NCBI GenBank assembly: GCA_946886865.1
Contig: CAMPJI010000016.1
Location: 1-45,642 of the forward strand
Direction: 5' to 3'
DNA: 45,642 bases
Source of the DNA: an uncultured Lysobacterales bacterium
GTDB lineage: Bacteria; Pseudomonadota; Gammaproteobacteria; Xanthomonadales; Xanthomonadaceae
This document shows positions 32,276 to 42,024 of this stretch, one piece after another. The notes below the pieces were generated by a model that made no database searches, was not told the DNA's origin, and saw only the letters and a program-made list of their open reading frames with translations. Made by a program: the position numbers and the translations under genes. Every line of letters begins with the position of its first letter. The first letter of the stretch is position 1.

Positions 32276-33021
32276 TACTTCGCTCCTCGCACGGTGCGCT
32301 GCTCGATGCGCTTCTCGGGGGTCGGGTTGTGCACGATCCGGTCGACATAGATGCCCGGCAGGTGCACGTGGTCGGGATCGATGTCGCCGACTTCCACCAC
32401 CTCCTCGACTTCGGCCACGCACACCTTGCCGGCCATCGCGCACGCCGGGTTGAAGTTGCGCGCGGTCTTGCGGAAGACGAGGTTGCCGGCCCTGTCGGCC
32501 TTCCATGCCTTCACCAGTGAAACGTCGGCGGTCAGCGCGGTCTCCAGCACGTAGTGCGTGCCATCGAACTCGCGCGTTTCCTTGCCTTCGGCCACCACGG
32601 TGCCGTAACCGGTGGCAGTGAAGAACGCCGGGATGCCGGCGCCGCCGGCGCGCAAGCGCTCGGCCAGCGTTCCCTGCGGGTTGAACTCCAGCTCGAGCTC
32701 ACCGGCCAGGAACTGCCGCTCGAACTCCTTGTTCTCACCCACATAGGACGAAATCATCTTGCGGATCTGCCGGGTCTCCAGCAGCAGGCCCAAGCCGAAG
32801 CCGTCGACGCCGGCGTTGTTGGAGATCGCGGTCAGGCCCTTGGCGCCGGAATCGCGCAACGCGGCGATCAGCGCCTCGGGGATGCCGCACAGGCCGAAGC
32901 CGCCGACGGCCAGCGTCTGGTTGTCGGCCACCAGGCCCGCGAGCGCGGAAGTTGCATCAGCGTAGACCTTGCCGCGTTCGCCGACGGACTGACTTTTCCC
33001 TTTGGCGTCCATCTCACTCAT
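32275..33021 (-). CDS. scoA: Succinyl-CoA:3-ketoacid CoA transferase, subunit A
   Basis: Partner of scoB. 248 residues. CoA-binding core [43 protein letters not shown] and [20 protein letters not shown]. The start used is ATG 33021 with AGGAG upstream on the minus strand. It adds about 15 residues before the usual family start (around [14 protein letters not shown]), so the true start could be ATG 33012 (MDAKGKSQ). The gene follows the small lipoprotein gene by about 50 bases. Confidence 0.94.
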   Translation of the reverse strand: MSEMDAKGKSQSVGERGKVYADATSALAGLVADNQTLAVGGFGLCGIPEALIAALRDSGAKGLTAISNNAGVDGFGLGLLLETRQIRKMISSYVGENKEFERQFLAGELELEFNPQGTLAERLRAGGAGIPAFFTATGYGTVVAEGKETREFDGTHYVLETALTADVSLVKAWKADRAGNLVFRKTARNFNPACAMAGKVCVAEVEEVVEVGDIDPDHVHLPGIYVDRIVHNPTPEKRIEQRTVRGAK

Positions 33022-33072
33022 AACAACTCACTCCTCTCAAGACAGGCGCAGGCGGGCGCCGGCGCGACCGGG

Positions 33073-33582
33073 CTACTGCGCGAAAGTCTGCTCTGCAGCT
33101 GGCGACCTGGGCATTGGCCAATCGAGCAACACCCGGCCGACCCCATCCTCGTGGTAGGTCTTTCCCTCTCCCGGCGGCGTGACCGTCACGATCACCGTAC
33201 CAACGCCCTTCTTCGCGTACTTGACGCGAATATTGTCGCTCTGCGGACTGCTCCGGTCGCGCTCAGCGAACCCTGCCGAAACCAGCGATCCATTGATCGA
33301 TTCGAATACCGACTGCTGATCGCCTTCCAGATACTCAAGGCCGACGCGGCGGCGTGCTGGACGATCGGGACGCTCCAGCACCTCGTCGTTGCGCAGGTGG
33401 TACCGAAAGCCGAGTTCAACGCCCTCAGGCAGTGGCTGCTCCAACTGGCGTGCACGTGCAGGCCGATCGGTTCCGGCCGCTGCGGAATCGGTGCTGGGTG
33501 CTTGGACGGCGCCCGTTTCATCGCGCTCCCCGCAAGCTGCGACGAGCGTTACGAGTGCGACGGCAAGGAATGTCTTCTTCAT
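33073..33582 (-). CDS. Small lipoprotein of unknown function
   Basis: 169 residues, not assigned to a family. Signal peptide MKKTFLAVALVTLVAAC with lipobox ending at Cys17. The mature protein starts with a polar linker, then a compact domain of about 110 residues with alternating beta-like stretches (GVELGFRYHLRNDEVL, RRVGLEYLEGDQQSVF, NIRVKYAKKGVGTVIVTVTP). GC content is slightly below that of the neighbours. It lies between the cysNC stop (41 bases) and scoA (about 50 bases) on the same strand but has no obvious functional link with either. Start ATG 33582. Confidence 0.75.
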   Translation of the reverse strand: MKKTFLAVALVTLVAACGERDETGAVQAPSTDSAAAGTDRPARARQLEQPLPEGVELGFRYHLRNDEVLERPDRPARRRVGLEYLEGDQQSVFESINGSLVSAGFAERDRSSPQSDNIRVKYAKKGVGTVIVTVTPPGEGKTYHEDGVGRVLLDWPMPRSPAAEQTFAQ

Positions 33583-33623
33583 GGGGGTACTCGCGATTGA
33601 TCTTGTCTGAAGATGGAGGAGGC

Positions 33624-35507
33624 TTAAACGACGGCGTTCACGATGGCGGTCGCCAGTGCTTCCGGATCATGGTTCACCGTATCCAGCTCGATCTCGGCCG
33701 CCTCCGGCCGCTCGTAGTCTGAGTCGATGCCCGTGAAGTTCTTGATCTCGCCGGCGCGCGCCCTCGCATAGAGGCCCTTCACGTCACGCTTCTCTGCAAC
33801 CTCAAGCGGAGTGTCCACGAAGACTTCTATGAACTCCCCATCGGCGAACATCTCCCGCGCCATTCGCCGCTCGGCGCGGAACGGGGATATGAAACTGACG
33901 AGGACGATCAGACCCGCATCGGCCATCAGCCTGGCGACCTCCGCCACGCGGCGGATGTTCTCGACCCGGTCTTCGTCAGTGAAGCCCAGATCCTTGTTCA
34001 GGCCGTGACGGACGTTGTCACCGTCAAGAATGTAGGTGTGGTGGCCCATCGCCAGCAGCTTTTTCTCCACGAGGTTGGCGATGGTGGACTTGCCGGAGCC
34101 GGACAGGCCGGTAAACCAGACGCAGCGTGGCGTCTGGTGCTTGATCCGCGCGCGCGCAGCCTTGTCGACATCGACATGCTGCCAGTGGATGTTGCCCGCG
34201 CGGCGCAGCGCGAAGTCCAAGGTGCCTGCCGCGACCGTCCCATTGGTCTGTCGGTCGATGAGGATGAAGGCACCGAGGTCGCGGTTGTCTGCGTACGCCT
34301 CGAAAGCCACGGGCTGATCCAGGTACAGGTTGACCTGCGCGACTTCATTCAGCTCAAGATGCTTGGCTGCCAGTTGGTCCTGTGTGTTGACGTCGACCTT
34401 GTGCTTGATCTCGGTGACCTGCGCACTGACGGTACGGCTGCCGATCTTCAGCCAGTAGGGCCGCCCCGGCAGAAGCGGTTGCTCGCCGAGCCACAGCAGG
34501 TGGGCGGCGAACTGGTCGGCCACCTCCGACGGATCGCGGGCAGCGGCAATAACGTCACCGCGGCTGGCATCCACCTCGTCCTTCAGGGTGAGGGTGACGG
34601 CCTGGCCCTCGCTCGCGCGGTCTAGGTCGCCATCGGCGGTGACGATGGCCGCGACCTTGGAACGCTGGCCCGATGGCAGTACCGCCACCTCGTCGCCCAC
34701 CGACACACTGCCGCCGACGATCGTGCCGGCGAACCCGCGGAAATTCTGGTTAGGCCGGCATACCCACTGGACCGGCAGCCGGAATCCACGGTCCCGGGAG
34801 ACCCGGGCGACCTCTACCGTTTCGAGGTGTTCCAGCAGGCTGGGGCCGTCATACCACGGCGTAGCCTCGGACAAGCCCAACATGTTGTCGCCCCTGAGCG
34901 CCGACAGCGGGATGGCAGTGACATGCTTGATACCCAGCTGTCCGGCGAGTTCGGCATAACCGGTGCTGATGGCATCGAAAACAGCCCGGTCATGGTTCAC
35001 CAGGTCCATCTTGTTCACCGCCAGCACCACGTGTTTGATGCCCAGCAGCGACACGATGTAGCTGTGCCGGCGGGTCTGGGTGAGCAGGCCCTTGCGAGCG
35101 TCAACGAGCACGATCGCCAGGTCCGCGGTTGACGCGCCGGTGGCCATGTTGCGGGTGTACTGCTCGTGGCCGGGGCAGTCGGCAACGATGAACTTGCGCT
35201 TGTCGGTACCGAAAAAGCGGTACGCCACGTCGATGGTGATGCCCTGTTCGCGCTCGGCGGCCAGGCCGTCCACCAGCAGAGCGAAGTCGATTTCACCATT
35301 CTGGGTGCCGTGCCGCTTGCTGTCGGACTCCAGCGCGGCCAACTGGTCGTCAAGCAGCAGCTTGGTGTCATGCAGCAGCCGCCCGATGAGCGTGCTCTTG
35401 CCGTCGTCGACGCTGCCACAGGTGATGAAGCGCAGAAGGCTCTTGGTTTCGTGCTGCTGCAGGTATGCGGCCACGGCCGCTCGTGCGTTGGTACTCGAGA
35501 CGTCCAT
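33624..35507 (-). CDS. cysNC: Fused sulfate adenylyltransferase GTPase subunit / APS kinase (CysN-CysC)
   Basis: 627 residues carrying two enzymes. The CysN half (about 1-440) is an EF-Tu-like GTPase: P-loop GSVDDGKS at 31-38, [11 protein letters not shown] and NKMDL; it drives APS synthesis with CysD. The CysC half (about 455-627) phosphorylates APS to PAPS: P-loop GLSGSGKS at 467-474, [15 protein letters not shown] and [10 protein letters not shown]. The fusion, often called NodQ-like, is common in proteobacteria. The ATG overlaps the cysD stop (TGATG). PAPS can be reduced for cysteine or used for sulfation; the sulfotransferase divergent from this operon points to the second use as well. 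Confidence 0.95.
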   Translation of the reverse strand: MDVSSTNARAAVAAYLQQHETKSLLRFITCGSVDDGKSTLIGRLLHDTKLLLDDQLAALESDSKRHGTQNGEIDFALLVDGLAAEREQGITIDVAYRFFGTDKRKFIVADCPGHEQYTRNMATGASTADLAIVLVDARKGLLTQTRRHSYIVSLLGIKHVVLAVNKMDLVNHDRAVFDAISTGYAELAGQLGIKHVTAIPLSALRGDNMLGLSEATPWYDGPSLLEHLETVEVARVSRDRGFRLPVQWVCRPNQNFRGFAGTIVGGSVSVGDEVAVLPSGQRSKVAAIVTADGDLDRASEGQAVTLTLKDEVDASRGDVIAAARDPSEVADQFAAHLLWLGEQPLLPGRPYWLKIGSRTVSAQVTEIKHKVDVNTQDQLAAKHLELNEVAQVNLYLDQPVAFEAYADNRDLGAFILIDRQTNGTVAAGTLDFALRRAGNIHWQHVDVDKAARARIKHQTPRCVWFTGLSGSGKSTIANLVEKKLLAMGHHTYILDGDNVRHGLNKDLGFTDEDRVENIRRVAEVARLMADAGLIVLVSFISPFRAERRMAREMFADGEFIEVFVDTPLEVAEKRDVKGLYARARAGEIKNFTGIDSDYERPEAAEIELDTVNHDPEALATAIVNAVV

Positions 35508-36418
35508 CAGAAGTAGCCCTCCTGCTTCTTCTTTTCCATCGACGCGGTGGGGTCCTGGTCGATTACGCGGCCCTGTCGTTCAGAGGTGGTGGACACCAGC
35601 ATCTCTGCAATGATGGCCTCGAGATTGTCGGCCTCGGACTCGATGGCACCGGTCAGCGGATAGCAGCCCAAGGTACGAAACCGGACCTTCTTCAGCTGCG
35701 GCTTCTCCCCTTTGCGCAGGGGCAAGCGCTCATCGTCGACCATGATCAGCGCGCCATCACGCTCGACGACCGGGCGCGGCTTGGCGAAGTAGAGCGAAGG
35801 CACCGGTATGTTCTCGCGGAAGATGTAGAGCCACACGTCCAGCTCGGTCCAGTTGGAGATCGGGAACACCCGCACCGACTCGCCCTTGTGGATCCGGGTG
35901 TTGTAGAGGTTCCACAGTTCGGGGCGCTGGTTCTTGGGGTCCCATCGGTGCTGGGCATTGCGGAAGCTGAAGATCCGCTCCTTGGCTCGCGATTTCTCCT
36001 CATCGCGGCGGGCGCCGCCGATGGCGGCGTCGAAGCCCCACTTGTCCAGCGCCTGCTTCAGGGCCTGGGTCTTCATTACGTCGGTATGAACCGTGGCGCC
36101 ATGGCTGATGGGGCCTATCCCCTGTGCCAGGCCATCTGGGTTGGTGTGGGTGCGGAGCTCGACCCCTGTTTCCTGCGCACGCTGGTCGCGAAACGCGATC
36201 ATCTCGCCGAACTTCCAGCCCGTGTCCACGTGCAACATCGGAATCGGCGGACGGCCGGGATAGAACGCCTTGACAAGCAGATGCAGCAACACCGAGCTGT
36301 CCTTGCCTACGGAGTACATCATCACCGGATTCTGGAACCCGGCGGCTACCTCGCGAAGGATATGGATGCTCTCGGCCTCGAGGCGGTCGAGGTGGGAAAG
36401 AGGGGGTAGGTCCAACAT
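35507..36418 (-). CDS. cysD: Sulfate adenylyltransferase subunit 2
   Basis: ATP sulfurylase catalytic subunit making APS from sulfate and ATP. 303 residues. The PP-loop of the N-type ATP pyrophosphatase family reads [13 protein letters not shown] near 40; [12 protein letters not shown] and [18 protein letters not shown] are CysD signatures. First gene of cysD-cysNC, with a one-base stop/start overlap. Start ATG 36418. The upstream 190 bases are shared with the divergent sulfotransferase gene; no clear CysB site was recognised, which is expected since that site is degenerate. Confidence 0.95.
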   Translation of the reverse strand: MLDLPPLSHLDRLEAESIHILREVAAGFQNPVMMYSVGKDSSVLLHLLVKAFYPGRPPIPMLHVDTGWKFGEMIAFRDQRAQETGVELRTHTNPDGLAQGIGPISHGATVHTDVMKTQALKQALDKWGFDAAIGGARRDEEKSRAKERIFSFRNAQHRWDPKNQRPELWNLYNTRIHKGESVRVFPISNWTELDVWLYIFRENIPVPSLYFAKPRPVVERDGALIMVDDERLPLRKGEKPQLKKVRFRTLGCYPLTGAIESEADNLEAIIAEMLVSTTSERQGRVIDQDPTASMEKKKQEGYF

Positions 36419-36527
36419 GGGGCGTCCTGAGTTGCAGTCGACTCAACTTGACCGCTCAGAATACCGCGTGCTGCAGCGCTCGAATACATGCGTGAGATGC
36501 GGGCATGCGGCCCAGCGGCACCTTTAT

Positions 36528-36533
36528 TACAAT
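36528..36533 (+). promoter_or_regulatory. Possible -10 box (TACAAT) in the cysD/sulfotransferase spacer
   Basis: TACAAT lies 72 bases before the sulfotransferase ATG, in a short AT-rich patch of an otherwise GC-rich spacer (36419-36605). No convincing -35 hexamer is 16-18 bases upstream, so it may depend on an activator or be chance. Read on the other strand the same patch gives TGTAATAAA, a possible element for cysD. Confidence 0.25.
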
Positions 36534-36605
36534 CGCCGCCCGCTGCGGCCTCGCAGTCAGACCAGGGACGGCCCGGCAGCCGTCGCCCCGCGAACGAGAC
36601 CCCTG

Positions 36606-37487
36606 ATGGACTGGAAGCAGTCATTCACCCGATACGCCGCCGACCCGTTCTCCGGCTGGCCCGAGGATCGCCCCTTGCAGGCGCGCAAGCTTGTAGAGTC
36701 TCTCGGCCGCTACGCTGCTGCCCGTTCGATGCAGCCCGACGCTGCGATCAATGGAGCTATCGTCTCGGCAAGCGAAAGGTCGGTACGCCCGGCGCCGACG
36801 TTATTCCTCATCAACTGCGGGAGCTCCGGCTCCCATTGGGTCGAGGCCATGGTGGCGGCTTTGGGAGGCGTTTACGCATGCGGCGAGGTCTACTTGCCCC
36901 CGGGCATCGATCTTGGCGGACTCGAGACGCAGGAACGGGTGGCATTCATTGATGCCCTGCACCAGTTGCACATGGAGCATCCCGCGGCCGTGGACCCTTC
37001 GGACATACTTATCAATTCCGCGCACAGTTGGGGGCCGCACGATGCGATGGGCGCGTCGGCTGCTGCGGTCCTGCTCGTGCGCGACCCCATCGATGTCGTA
37101 GCTTCACGGACATTCCGCAAACCGCGCCTGCGCCGCTATTTGACGCCGGACGCCAGCGACTCGGAATACCTAGATCGCAACATCGCGTATGTGGATAAGT
37201 TCTACCGCTCGGCCTTGCGCCGCAAACCCGCGCATGTGATCCGCTACGAGGACTTCACCTCCCAACCGGTTGAAACGCTGGGCAGACTGGCCACCCTGCT
37301 TTCACGCAAACCGGATCAGGAGCGGCTCGACGAGATCGTGCGGACCTACTCAGCCGCGGGTCAGCAGGACAGTGGACGCCGCCTGAGCAATGTATTCCAG
37401 GGACCGCGCGTCAGCACCGACCCGGATCTGCGTCAAACGCTGACGACGCGGCTCGCCCGGATTCGCTCCGATCTCGGCTACGGGTAA
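36606..37487 (+). CDS. PAPS-dependent sulfotransferase family protein
   Basis: 293 residues from ATG 36606 (MDWKQSFTRY); the frame is open back to 36270 over cysD but that part lacks protein character. The 5'-phosphosulfate loop is FLINCGSSGSHWVEAMVAAL (about 67-86), a variant of the usual PKSGTTW. The 3'-phosphate motif is LLVRDPIDVVASRTF (156-170). These are the two PAPS contacts of the family. The acceptor is not predictable; candidates are a surface glycan, a lipid or a small molecule. The divergent cysD-cysNC operon makes its donor, PAPS, and a glycan cluster begins 2 kb downstream. GC content is moderately lower than in etfB downstream. Confidence 0.85.
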   Translation: MDWKQSFTRYAADPFSGWPEDRPLQARKLVESLGRYAAARSMQPDAAINGAIVSASERSVRPAPTLFLINCGSSGSHWVEAMVAALGGVYACGEVYLPPGIDLGGLETQERVAFIDALHQLHMEHPAAVDPSDILINSAHSWGPHDAMGASAAAVLLVRDPIDVVASRTFRKPRLRRYLTPDASDSEYLDRNIAYVDKFYRSALRRKPAHVIRYEDFTSQPVETLGRLATLLSRKPDQERLDEIVRTYSAAGQQDSGRRLSNVFQGPRVSTDPDLRQTLTTRLARIRSDLGYG

Positions 37488-37614
37488 GCCTTCGAGCCAT
37501 CTGGGAATGCCCGGCGTGCCGGTCCCGGTTAGAATTGGTTCTTGCCATTCCCGCGCAATGCATGCCCGTGGCGGCGTTGCACGAATCCAGAACTGCTGAA
37601 GGAACCCCCGCACG

Positions 37615-38361
37615 ATGAAAATCCTCGTCGGCTACAAGCGCGTGGTGGACTACAACGTCCGCATCCAGGTCAAGCCGGACGGCTCCGGCGTGGTCACCGA
37701 CGGCGTCAAGCTGTCGGCCAACCCGTTCGATGAGATCGCGCTGGAAGAGGCGCTGCGGCTGCGTGACAAGGGCATCGCCACCGAGGTCGTGGTCGCCACC
37801 ATCGCACCGGCCGACGCCCAGGCCCACCTGCGCAACGGCCTGGCCATGGGCGCCAACCGCGCCATCCACGTGGTCGCCGACAGGCCGATCCAGTCGCTGA
37901 CCGCCGCCCGCACCTTCCTCAAGCTGATCGAGAAGGAGCAGCCGGACCTGGTGATCCTGGGCAAGCAGGCCATCGACGACGACGCCAACCAGACCGGCCA
38001 GATGTTGGCCACCCTGTGGGGCCGTCCGCAGGCGACGTTCGCCTCCAAGGTCGAAGTGGCCGACGGCAAGGCCACCGTGACCCGCGAGGTCGATGCCGGC
38101 CTGGAGACGCTGGAGGTCGACCTGCCGGCGGTGGTCACCACCGACCTGCGCCTGAACGAGCCGCGCTTCATCAAGCTGCCCGACATCATGAAGGCCAAGA
38201 GCAAACCGCTCGAGACCATCGCCTTCGACGACCTGGGCGTGGACGTGGGTGACACCCTCAAGACGCTGTCGCATTCCGCCCCGCCCAAGCGCGGCAAGGG
38301 CGTGATGGTGAAGGACGCCGCCGAGCTGGTGGCCGCGCTCAAGCAGAAGGGACTGCTCTGA
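37615..38361 (+). CDS. etfB: Electron transfer flavoprotein, beta subunit
   Basis: 248 residues. Family motifs are MKILVGYKRVVDYNVRIQVK, NPFDEIALEEALRLRDKG, the AMP-binding region with NGLAMGANRAIHV and the dehydrogenase recognition loop near LPAVVTTDLRLNEPRF. EtfAB collects electrons from acyl-CoA and other dehydrogenases and hands them to ETF-QO. Start ATG 37615, with GAAGGA upstream. It is followed by etfA after a 97-base spacer that contains a palindromic repeat. Confidence 0.96.
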   Translation: MKILVGYKRVVDYNVRIQVKPDGSGVVTDGVKLSANPFDEIALEEALRLRDKGIATEVVVATIAPADAQAHLRNGLAMGANRAIHVVADRPIQSLTAARTFLKLIEKEQPDLVILGKQAIDDDANQTGQMLATLWGRPQATFASKVEVADGKATVTREVDAGLETLEVDLPAVVTTDLRLNEPRFIKLPDIMKAKSKPLETIAFDDLGVDVGDTLKTLSHSAPPKRGKGVMVKDAAELVAALKQKGLL

Positions 38362-38416
38362 CGCCGGCGCATCGTCCGACGACGCGCGCGCAGCTGCCCT
38401 TACCCACCGCTATTTG

Positions 38417-38436
38417 ATTCCCGCGTCAGCGGGAAT
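38417..38436. repeat. ATTCCCGC-GTCA-GCGGGAAT palindrome between etfB and etfA
   Basis: A perfect eight-base stem with a four-base loop, followed by GACGGAACAGG and then the etfA start 22 bases on. It is similar in form to the palindrome upstream of valS (ATCCCCGC / GCGGGGAT). It lies inside what should be one operon, so it may stabilise the etfB mRNA end or lower etfA expression. Confidence 0.65.
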
Positions 38437-38458
38437 GACGGAACAGGAACCACCCGCC

Positions 38459-39400
38459 ATGTCCAAAGTCCTCATCGTCGCCGAGCACCTCAACGGCCAG
38501 CTCAACGGGTCCACCGCCAAGTGCGTGACCGCCGCGCAGGCGCTGTCGCCGGAGGCCATCGACGTGGTCGTGCTGGCCGCCGACCCGAGCGAGGTCGCCG
38601 CGCAGGCCGCCAAGCTCGACGGCGTGGCCCGCGTGATCGCTGTGGCCAACCCCGCCAACGAGCACGCCATCGCCCAGGTGCTGGCGCCGCAGGTGGCCCA
38701 GCTGGCCGACGGCTACAGCCACGTGTTCGGCCCTTCCACCACCTTCGGCAAGGACTTGATGCCGTGTGTCGCCGCGCTGCTGGGCGTGGCGCAGGTGTCG
38801 GACGTGATGGCTGTCGAGGGCAGCCACACCTTCAAGCGCCCGATCTACGCGGGCAACGCCATCGTGACCGTCGAGGCGCCGGCCGACCACACCGTCGTCG
38901 CCACCGTGCGCACCGCGTCGTGGTCCGAGGCCGGCCAGGGCGGCAGCGCCGGGGTCGAGAACGCGTCGGTCGACGCCGAGCTGCCGACGCACACCCGTTT
39001 CGTCGGCCTGGCCGCCGGCGAGTCCGACCGCCCCGATCTCCAGAGCGCCAAGCGCGTGGTCTCCGGCGGCCGCGGCGTCGGCTCGGCGGAGAACTTCAAG
39101 ATCATCTACGACTTCGCCGACAGGATCGGCGCCGCCGTGGGCGCCTCGCGCGCTGCCGTGGACGCCGGCTACGTCCCCAATGAGATGCAGGTCGGCCAGA
39201 CCGGCAAGATCATCGCTCCGGAGCTTTACATCGCCGTCGGCATCTCCGGCGCGATCCAGCACCTGACCGGCATCAAGGACGCCGGCACCATCGTGGCGAT
39301 CAACAAGGACGCGGACTCGGCCATCTTCGAGATCGCCGACATCGGCCTGGTGGGCGACCTGTTCAAGGTGCTGCCGGAGCTCGAAGCGGCGCTGGGCTGA
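38459..39400 (+). CDS. etfA: Electron transfer flavoprotein, alpha subunit
   Basis: 313 residues from ATG 38459 (MSKVLIVAEHLNGQ); upstream in-frame codons fall in the palindromic repeat and are not coding. The C-terminal FAD domain carries GGRGVGSAENFKIIYDFAD, the ETF-alpha signature with GQTGKIIAPELYIAVGISGA, and VAINKDADSAIFEIADIG. Partner of etfB. Only six bases separate its stop from the wecB start, so the sugar cluster may be partly read from the etf promoter. Confidence 0.96.
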   Translation: MSKVLIVAEHLNGQLNGSTAKCVTAAQALSPEAIDVVVLAADPSEVAAQAAKLDGVARVIAVANPANEHAIAQVLAPQVAQLADGYSHVFGPSTTFGKDLMPCVAALLGVAQVSDVMAVEGSHTFKRPIYAGNAIVTVEAPADHTVVATVRTASWSEAGQGGSAGVENASVDAELPTHTRFVGLAAGESDRPDLQSAKRVVSGGRGVGSAENFKIIYDFADRIGAAVGASRAAVDAGYVPNEMQVGQTGKIIAPELYIAVGISGAIQHLTGIKDAGTIVAINKDADSAIFEIADIGLVGDLFKVLPELEAALG

Positions 39401-39406
39401 CCCGGT

Positions 39407-40582
39407 ATGCAGGGCGTGGACAAGAAGGTGATGGTGGTGTTCGGCACCCGGCCGGAAGCCATCAAGATGGCGCCGGTAGTGACGGCGCTCCAGGCGATGG
39501 ATGGGGTCGAGACGCTTGTCGCGGTCACCGCCCAGCACCGGCAGATGCTGGATCAGGTTCTGGACCTGTTCGACATCTCGCCCGATGACGACCTGGATGT
39601 AATGGAGCCCGGACAGACCCTCCCGGGCGCCTTTTCCAAGATCCTCCTCGGAATGGGCCGCGTGCTCGAGTCCAGGCGGCCTGACCTGGTATTGGTCCAC
39701 GGCGATACCAGCACGACACTGGCCACCGCCCTTGCGGCGTTCTACGCAAAGGTACCCGTTGGCCACGTCGAGGCCGGTCTGCGCACCGGCAACATGCAGG
39801 CACCGTGGCCCGAGGAAGCGAATCGGCGTTTGACCGCTCCGCTGACTTCGCTCCATTTCGCGCCGACCACCCGGTCCCGCGACAACCTGCTTGCCGAGGG
39901 CATGCACGGTGAACATGTGCATGTCACCGGCAACACCGTTATCGATGCATTGCTTGCAGTGGCTGCGCGGATCGAATCGGACGGCCGGCTCAAGGAATCC
40001 CTCGCCGCGAAGTTCCCCTTCCTGGACGGGTCGAAGCGGCTTGTCCTCGTGACCGGACATCGCCGTGAGAACTTTGGAGGCGGCTTCGAGCAGATGTGCG
40101 CGGCCCTCGCCGACCTTGCCGACCGCGGGGATGTGCAGGTTGTCTACCCCGTGCACCTCAACCCGAACGTCCAGGAGCCGGTCAACCGCATCCTGGGCGA
40201 CCGCCCGGGCATCATCCTGATCGAGCCGCAGGAGTACCTCCCCTTCGTCTACCTGATGACGCGCTCGTACCTGATCCTGACCGACTCGGGAGGCGTGCAG
40301 GAAGAAGCGCCTTCGCTGGGCAAGCCGGTCCTGGTGATGCGCGAGACGACCGAGCGCCCCGAGGCCGTAGAAGCCGGCACCGTCCGCCTTGTCGGCACCA
40401 ACCGGGACAGGATCGTCGCGGAAGCCGTGCGCCTGTTGGACGACCCTGGTGCGTACGACGCCATGTCGCGAGCGCACAACCCTTACGGCGACGGCCATGC
40501 CGCGTCGCGTATTGCCGCCTTGATTGGCGGACGCGACGATGTCGCCCCGTTCGTAACGCCACAAACGGAGGCCGTGCCATGA
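39407..40582 (+). CDS. wecB: UDP-N-acetylglucosamine 2-epimerase (non-hydrolysing)
   Basis: Interconverts UDP-GlcNAc and UDP-ManNAc, supplying ManNAc or ManNAcA for surface polymers. 391 residues. [12 protein letters not shown] at the N-terminus, [24 protein letters not shown] with the catalytic Glu, [11 protein letters not shown], and [29 protein letters not shown] are all characteristic. No wecC-type dehydrogenase is in the window, so the fate of ManNAc is open. Base use becomes more AT-leaning here than in etfA. The stop overlaps the manC start (ATGA). Confidence 0.94.
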   Translation: MQGVDKKVMVVFGTRPEAIKMAPVVTALQAMDGVETLVAVTAQHRQMLDQVLDLFDISPDDDLDVMEPGQTLPGAFSKILLGMGRVLESRRPDLVLVHGDTSTTLATALAAFYAKVPVGHVEAGLRTGNMQAPWPEEANRRLTAPLTSLHFAPTTRSRDNLLAEGMHGEHVHVTGNTVIDALLAVAARIESDGRLKESLAAKFPFLDGSKRLVLVTGHRRENFGGGFEQMCAALADLADRGDVQVVYPVHLNPNVQEPVNRILGDRPGIILIEPQEYLPFVYLMTRSYLILTDSGGVQEEAPSLGKPVLVMRETTERPEAVEAGTVRLVGTNRDRIVAEAVRLLDDPGAYDAMSRAHNPYGDGHAASRIAALIGGRDDVAPFVTPQTEAVP

Positions 40583-41991
40583 CCGCCATCCAGCCCGTGA
40601 TCCTGTCAGGCGGCTCCGGAACCCGGCTGTGGCCGTTGTCGCGCTCCGCGCATCCGAAACAGTTTCTGCCCCTTGACGGCGACCGTTCGATGCTCCAGGA
40701 CACCTGGGGTCGCGTTGCGCCGATCGCGGGTGCCCCGGCGCTCGTGGTGGCAAACGAAGAGCACCGGTTCATGGTTGCCGAACAGTTGCGCCAGACGGGC
40801 TGCAGGGATGCCACCATCCTGTTGGAGCCGGTGGGTCGCAACACGGCCCCTGCGATCGCGGTCGCGGCACTGGAGGCACAGGTCAACGGCCAAGATCCGC
40901 TCCTGCTGGTGTTGCCCTCCGACCATGTCGTCCGGGACGAGGCCGCTTTCCGCGAAGCCATTGTTGCGGCGGCAGCGGCCGCCGAAGCAGGGCATCTGGT
41001 CACCTTCGGGATTGTTCCGACCGGGCCGGAGACCGGCTACGGCTATATCAGGGCGGGCGAGGGAACGGGCGCTGCGAAGCCCGTCGCATCGTTCGTCGAA
41101 AAGCCCGACCATGAAACGGCTCAGGGCTATGTGACATCCGGCCAGTACTACTGGAACAGCGGGATGTTCATGTTCCGTGCGTCGCGCTACATCGCCGAGC
41201 TTCAACGCAGCCAGCCGGACATGGTCGCCGCGGCCCGCTCCGCTCTGGAGCGTGCGCGGCGGGACGCTGACTTCGTGCGTCTCGACCCCGAGGCCTTTGC
41301 CGCGTCGCCCTCCGATTCGATCGACTACGCGGTCATGGAGAAGACCGCGGACGCGGTCGTGGTTCCGATGGCGGCCGGTTGGAACGATGTCGGCTCCTGG
41401 GCCGCCCTTTGGCAGATTGCCGAGCAGGACGGGGATGGAAACGCTCACCACGGCGACGTCCTCGCGCGCGACTGCCGCAACTCGCTGGCGTGGGCCGACG
41501 GCCGCCTGGTTGCTCTGCTGGGACTGGACGACGTCATCGTCGTCGACACGGCGGATGCACTCCTGGTGGCCCACAGGGACAAGGCCCAAGGCGTCAAGGA
41601 CATCGTCGAGGCGCTCAAGCGGGCCGGGCGCCCTGAAGCCAGCTTTCACCGGAAGGTCTACCGGCCCTGGGGCGCCTACGATTCCATCGACCTGGGCGAG
41701 CGTTTCCAGGTCAAGCGCATTACCGTCAAGCCCGGGGCGACACTCAGCCTGCAGATGCACCACCATCGTGCCGAGCATTGGATCGTCGTCAGCGGCACGG
41801 CCCGGGTCACGCGCGGCGAGGACACATTCCTGCTGACCGAAAACCAGAGCACCTACATCCCGATCGGGGTCACGCACCGGCTTGAAAATCCCGGACAGCT
41901 TCCGCTTGAACTTATCGAAGTGCAGTCGGGCAGCTACCTGGGTGAAGACGACATCGTCCGCTTCGACGACGTCTACGGCCGCACAGGCTGA
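40579..41991 (+). CDS. manC: Bifunctional mannose-1-phosphate guanylyltransferase / mannose-6-phosphate isomerase
   Basis: 470 residues from ATG 40579. The N-terminal nucleotidyltransferase domain has [20 protein letters not shown] and FVEKPD and makes GDP-mannose. The C-terminal cupin (about 350-470), with [20 protein letters not shown], is the type II phosphomannose isomerase. GDP-mannose can feed xanthan-like polymers, O-antigen or deoxy-hexoses. The xanthomonad counterpart is XanB. It starts within the wecB stop and is followed by 33 bases to the GT2 gene. Confidence 0.94.
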   Translation: MTAIQPVILSGGSGTRLWPLSRSAHPKQFLPLDGDRSMLQDTWGRVAPIAGAPALVVANEEHRFMVAEQLRQTGCRDATILLEPVGRNTAPAIAVAALEAQVNGQDPLLLVLPSDHVVRDEAAFREAIVAAAAAAEAGHLVTFGIVPTGPETGYGYIRAGEGTGAAKPVASFVEKPDHETAQGYVTSGQYYWNSGMFMFRASRYIAELQRSQPDMVAAARSALERARRDADFVRLDPEAFAASPSDSIDYAVMEKTADAVVVPMAAGWNDVGSWAALWQIAEQDGDGNAHHGDVLARDCRNSLAWADGRLVALLGLDDVIVVDTADALLVAHRDKAQGVKDIVEALKRAGRPEASFHRKVYRPWGAYDSIDLGERFQVKRITVKPGATLSLQMHHHRAEHWIVVSGTARVTRGEDTFLLTENQSTYIPIGVTHRLENPGQLPLELIEVQSGSYLGEDDIVRFDDVYGRTG

Positions 41992-42024
41992 CCCGTCACA
42001 CGCAAGCAACCACAGGAGAAAGCA

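Noticed and set aside
32276..32506. Upstream extension of scoB
   Set aside because: It would run through the end of scoA in another frame; family homology and the TAATG overlap fix the start at 32275.
38426..40753. 775-codon minus-strand open frame crossing etfA and wecB
   Set aside because: It crosses two well-supported plus-strand genes and encodes a repetitive His/Arg/Gly-rich product; a shadow of codon bias.
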